DNA from: DATJPD01 sp036394195
Lineage (GTDB): Bacteria; Pseudomonadota; Alphaproteobacteria; CACIAM-22H2
Reading direction: 5' to 3'
Assembly: GCA_036394195.1 (NCBI GenBank)
Contig: DASWFO010000059.1
Span: 1 to 25,513, forward strand
DNA: 25,513 nt
The notes beneath the pieces are model-generated. The model searched no databases. It was not told where the DNA came from and saw nothing but the letters and a program-made list of their open reading frames with translations. Shown here one piece after another: positions 23,780 through 25,513 of this stretch (its first letter is position 1; every line of letters begins with the position of its first letter). The position numbers and the translations under genes were made by a program.

Positions 23780-24125
23780 GGCGATGCCCAAGAAGACCGG
23801 CCGCGCCAAGGCGGCTCCGGCCACCAGGCCGCGCGGAGGCGGCGACACGCCCTCCACCGTCGCGACGCGGCTCGCCGCCGACGTCCAGCGCGGGCTCGCC
23901 GACGGCAAAGCCGACGTGCTGACGCCCGAAGCGGTGCAGGCGCTGATGGCGGCGGTGTGCAAGACCTACGCGGCGCAGATCGAGGCCGGCGGCGAGTTCA
24001 TGCCGCTGAACGGCCGCAGCGGCGTCACCGCCACGGACATCATGGTCACGGCCAGCAAGCTCCTGCGGGCGGGCAACCTGCAGGTGTTCGAGCTCGGCAT
24101 GTGGCAGAGCTGGACGGGACGCTGA
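23766..24125 (+). CDS. Small unknown protein coupled to the Rieske gene
   Basis: A 119-residue protein that I do not recognise. The first 30 residues are basic and disordered (Lys/Arg/Pro-rich). The rest is a compact helical-looking domain: VATRLAADVQRGLADGK, LTPEAVQALMAAVCKTYAAQI, and a C-terminal block with TATDIMVTASKLLRAGNLQ and FELGMWQSWTGR. It has one cysteine and no signal or membrane segment. The ATG at 23766 lies inside the Rieske gene (14-base overlap), pointing to translational coupling; another ATG at 23784, just after the Rieske stop, is also possible. Its fixed place between a Rieske protein and an amidohydrolase suggests a small subunit or accessory of the same enzyme system. 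That role is inference. Confidence 0.72.
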   Translation: MSSRKAMPKKTGRAKAAPATRPRGGGDTPSTVATRLAADVQRGLADGKADVLTPEAVQALMAAVCKTYAAQIEAGGEFMPLNGRSGVTATDIMVTASKLLRAGNLQVFELGMWQSWTGR

Positions 24126-24156
24126 GGAATTTTCCGGGACACAGAGGAGATCGGCT

Positions 24157-25392
24157 ATGGACCTCATCACTGACCACGGTCGGCGCATCTCGATCGAGGA
24201 GCTGAACACCAGCAAGCTTCTCGCCCACGCCGCCCAGCAGGCGCGCAAGCGCAAGTACGACGATTTCACGATCGTCGACGTGGACTCGCATCACTACGAG
24301 AGCGAGCACTTCAGCGAGATCCTGCCGTTCATGGAAAACGACGTGCTGAAGCAGCTCGCCATGTCGCAAGGCCACAAGATGCGCGGCGGCCTGCTGCCGT
24401 CGCAGGTCGGCTATCAGGACATGGGCGGCCGCGTCACGCGCTATCCGGCCCGCGGGACCGAAAAGACCGAAGCCGGCAAGCACCGCGACGTGCAGCTCGG
24501 TCTGCGGTGGATGGACGCCATGGGCGTCGATTACTCCTGCCTCTTCCCGACCGGCATGCTCAACATCGGGCTCCATCCGCAGAAGGAGATGGAGGTCAAT
24601 CTGTGCTGGGCCTACAACCGCTGGCTCACCGAGAAGGTGCTGCCGGAATCCGGCGGCCGCATCTACTCGATGCTGTGCCTGCCCTTCTCCGATCCCGACG
24701 AATCGCTCCGTCAGGTGGAGACGTTCGGCGACCGCAAGGGCGTCACCGGCTTCATGGTCACGACGGTGCGCACGCTCGCGGTCAACGACAACGCCTACAT
24801 GAAGGTCTACCGCGCGATGGAAGAGCGCGGCCTGTCTCTCTCCTTCCACTCCGGGCCGAACTGGGGCGAGGCGGTGTTCAAGAACTGCAACCGCTTCCTG
24901 TCCGTGCACGCGCTCGGCTTCACCTTCTACAACATCCTCCATCTCACCAACTGGGTCATCAACGGCCTCGGCGAGCGCTTCCCGAAGCTGCCGGTGATCT
25001 GGATCGAGGCCGGTCTGGCGTGGATCCCGTTCCTGATGCAGCGGCTCGACCACGAATACATGCTGCGCACATCGGAATGCCCGACGCTCAAGAAGAAGCC
25101 CAGCGACTACATGCGCGACATGTACTATTCGTCGCAGCCGATGGAGGTGCAGGACATCAAGGCGCTGGAATGCACCTTCCGCATGATCAACGCCGAGACC
25201 CAGCTGCTCTACTCGTCGGATTATCCGCACTGGGACTTCGACCTGCCGAGCACGATCTACGACCTGCCGTTCCTGTCGGAGAAGGCAAGGCACAACATCC
25301 TCGGCGGCAACGCGGCGCGGCTGTTCAACCTGCCGCCGCGCAACGACAAGCAGAAAGAGAACCTCAAGAAGCACGGCAACCTCGCCGCCTGA
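24157..25392 (+). CDS. Amidohydrolase-2 (ACMSD-like) family metal-dependent hydrolase
   Basis: A 411-residue TIM-barrel metal enzyme, cytoplasmic. Metal-site motifs are D43-x-H45 in VDVDSHHYE on strand 1, a histidine in LSFHSGPNWGE, a histidine in SVHALGFTFYN, and the strand-8 aspartate in YSSDYPHWDFD. The order fits the amidohydrolase-2 group (aminocarboxymuconate-semialdehyde decarboxylase, 4-oxalomesaconate hydratase, gamma-resorcylate decarboxylase), which decarboxylates or hydrolyses aromatic and ring-cleavage acids. About 40 residues precede the barrel. GAGGAG lies 8 bases before the ATG, 31 bases after the small unknown gene. With the Rieske protein upstream, a catabolic or decarboxylating step linked to a redox reaction is plausible; the substrate is unknown. 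Confidence 0.9.
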   Translation: MDLITDHGRRISIEELNTSKLLAHAAQQARKRKYDDFTIVDVDSHHYESEHFSEILPFMENDVLKQLAMSQGHKMRGGLLPSQVGYQDMGGRVTRYPARGTEKTEAGKHRDVQLGLRWMDAMGVDYSCLFPTGMLNIGLHPQKEMEVNLCWAYNRWLTEKVLPESGGRIYSMLCLPFSDPDESLRQVETFGDRKGVTGFMVTTVRTLAVNDNAYMKVYRAMEERGLSLSFHSGPNWGEAVFKNCNRFLSVHALGFTFYNILHLTNWVINGLGERFPKLPVIWIEAGLAWIPFLMQRLDHEYMLRTSECPTLKKKPSDYMRDMYYSSQPMEVQDIKALECTFRMINAETQLLYSSDYPHWDFDLPSTIYDLPFLSEKARHNILGGNAARLFNLPPRNDKQKENLKKHGNLAA

Positions 25393-25399
25393 GTTTATG

Positions 25400-25498
25400 G
25401 CCGCCCTCGCATCTGGCCGCCTCGGTGTTTGCGTTTTTGGCGCAAAGCACCTGACCAACCCCAGATGCTCGGGCGGCGCGCGCCTATCCAGGCGCGCG
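25400..25498. repeat. Nested inverted repeats after the amidohydrolase gene
   Basis: A 17-base arm at 25400-25416 (GCCGCCCTCGCATCTGG) pairs with 25461-25477 with two mismatches. Inside, TTTGCG and CGCAAA flank TTTTTGG. Immediately after, CGCGCGCCT (25477-25485) pairs with AGGCGCGCG (25490-25498) around ATCC. The first arm begins eight bases after the stop codon. It may be a transcription end or another REP-type element; the window ends before its right border is clear. Confidence 0.5.
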
Positions 25499-25513
25499 GG
25501 TGACTCACGGCGG

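Noticed and set aside
22828..25392. DoxX, Rieske and amidohydrolase group considered as a defence system
   Set aside because: No nuclease, NTPase, toxin or phage-sensing domain is visible. The composition fits metabolism.
24046..25458. A 470-codon minus-strand frame opposite the amidohydrolase
   Set aside because: It is an antisense shadow; the plus-strand amidohydrolase has metal-site motifs, a ribosome site and family length.

Overview
The window is a high-GC chromosomal stretch that reads like an alphaproteobacterium, probably a Rhodospirillales- or Hyphomicrobiales-type soil or water heterotroph. The support is the very high third-position GC, the abundance of solitary periplasmic solute-binding proteins (TctC/Bug type and branched-chain amino acid type), small-molecule catabolic enzymes of several families, and dispersed hairpin-rich repeats of a style common in that class. 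I see no rRNA, tRNA, CRISPR array, phage or transposase gene. The assignment to a class is inference.

Layout. (1) 57-932: a TauD/TfdA-type Fe(II)/2-oxoglutarate dioxygenase on the plus strand, ending against a hairpin repeat (957-1140). (2) 1140-7777, minus strand: a four-gene efflux operon in the order TetR repressor, outer-membrane lipoprotein, periplasmic adaptor, RND pump. The first three genes are chained by ATGA stop/start overlaps, and a good promoter with palindromic operator candidates lies just upstream. (3) 8129-8611: a MarR regulator with its own promoter and operator candidates, convergent with (4) 8622-10971: an alpha/beta hydrolase and a two-domain extradiol-dioxygenase-like VOC protein, separated by a second hairpin repeat. 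(5) 11089-11442: a small protein that is about one quarter histidine and is built from a duplicated 31-residue unit. (6) 11622-17898, minus strand: a TctC-type binding protein whose start lies inside a third repeat, methylmalonate-semialdehyde dehydrogenase (mmsA), an MlaC-family protein, a branched-chain-type ABC binding protein and an MFS transporter. (7) 18061-22815, plus strand: an FMN-dependent alpha-hydroxy-acid oxidase, two small secreted proteins, an HpnM/MlaC-like protein, a Sir2 deacylase and a dienelactone hydrolase family protein. (8) 22828-25392: a DoxX membrane protein, divergent from a tight Rieske / small unknown / amidohydrolase operon.

How it fits together. The region is mostly a collection of small metabolic, transport and efflux units, each with its own control region. 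The best-defined system is the autoregulated TetR-RND efflux operon. The least familiar parts are the Rieske-small protein-amidohydrolase operon, which may be a redox-linked catabolic unit, and the duplicated histidine-rich protein, probably a metal binder. Three hairpin-rich repeats sit at gene borders, and one appears to supply the 5' end of a gene. I found nothing I would call a new defence or mobile system.
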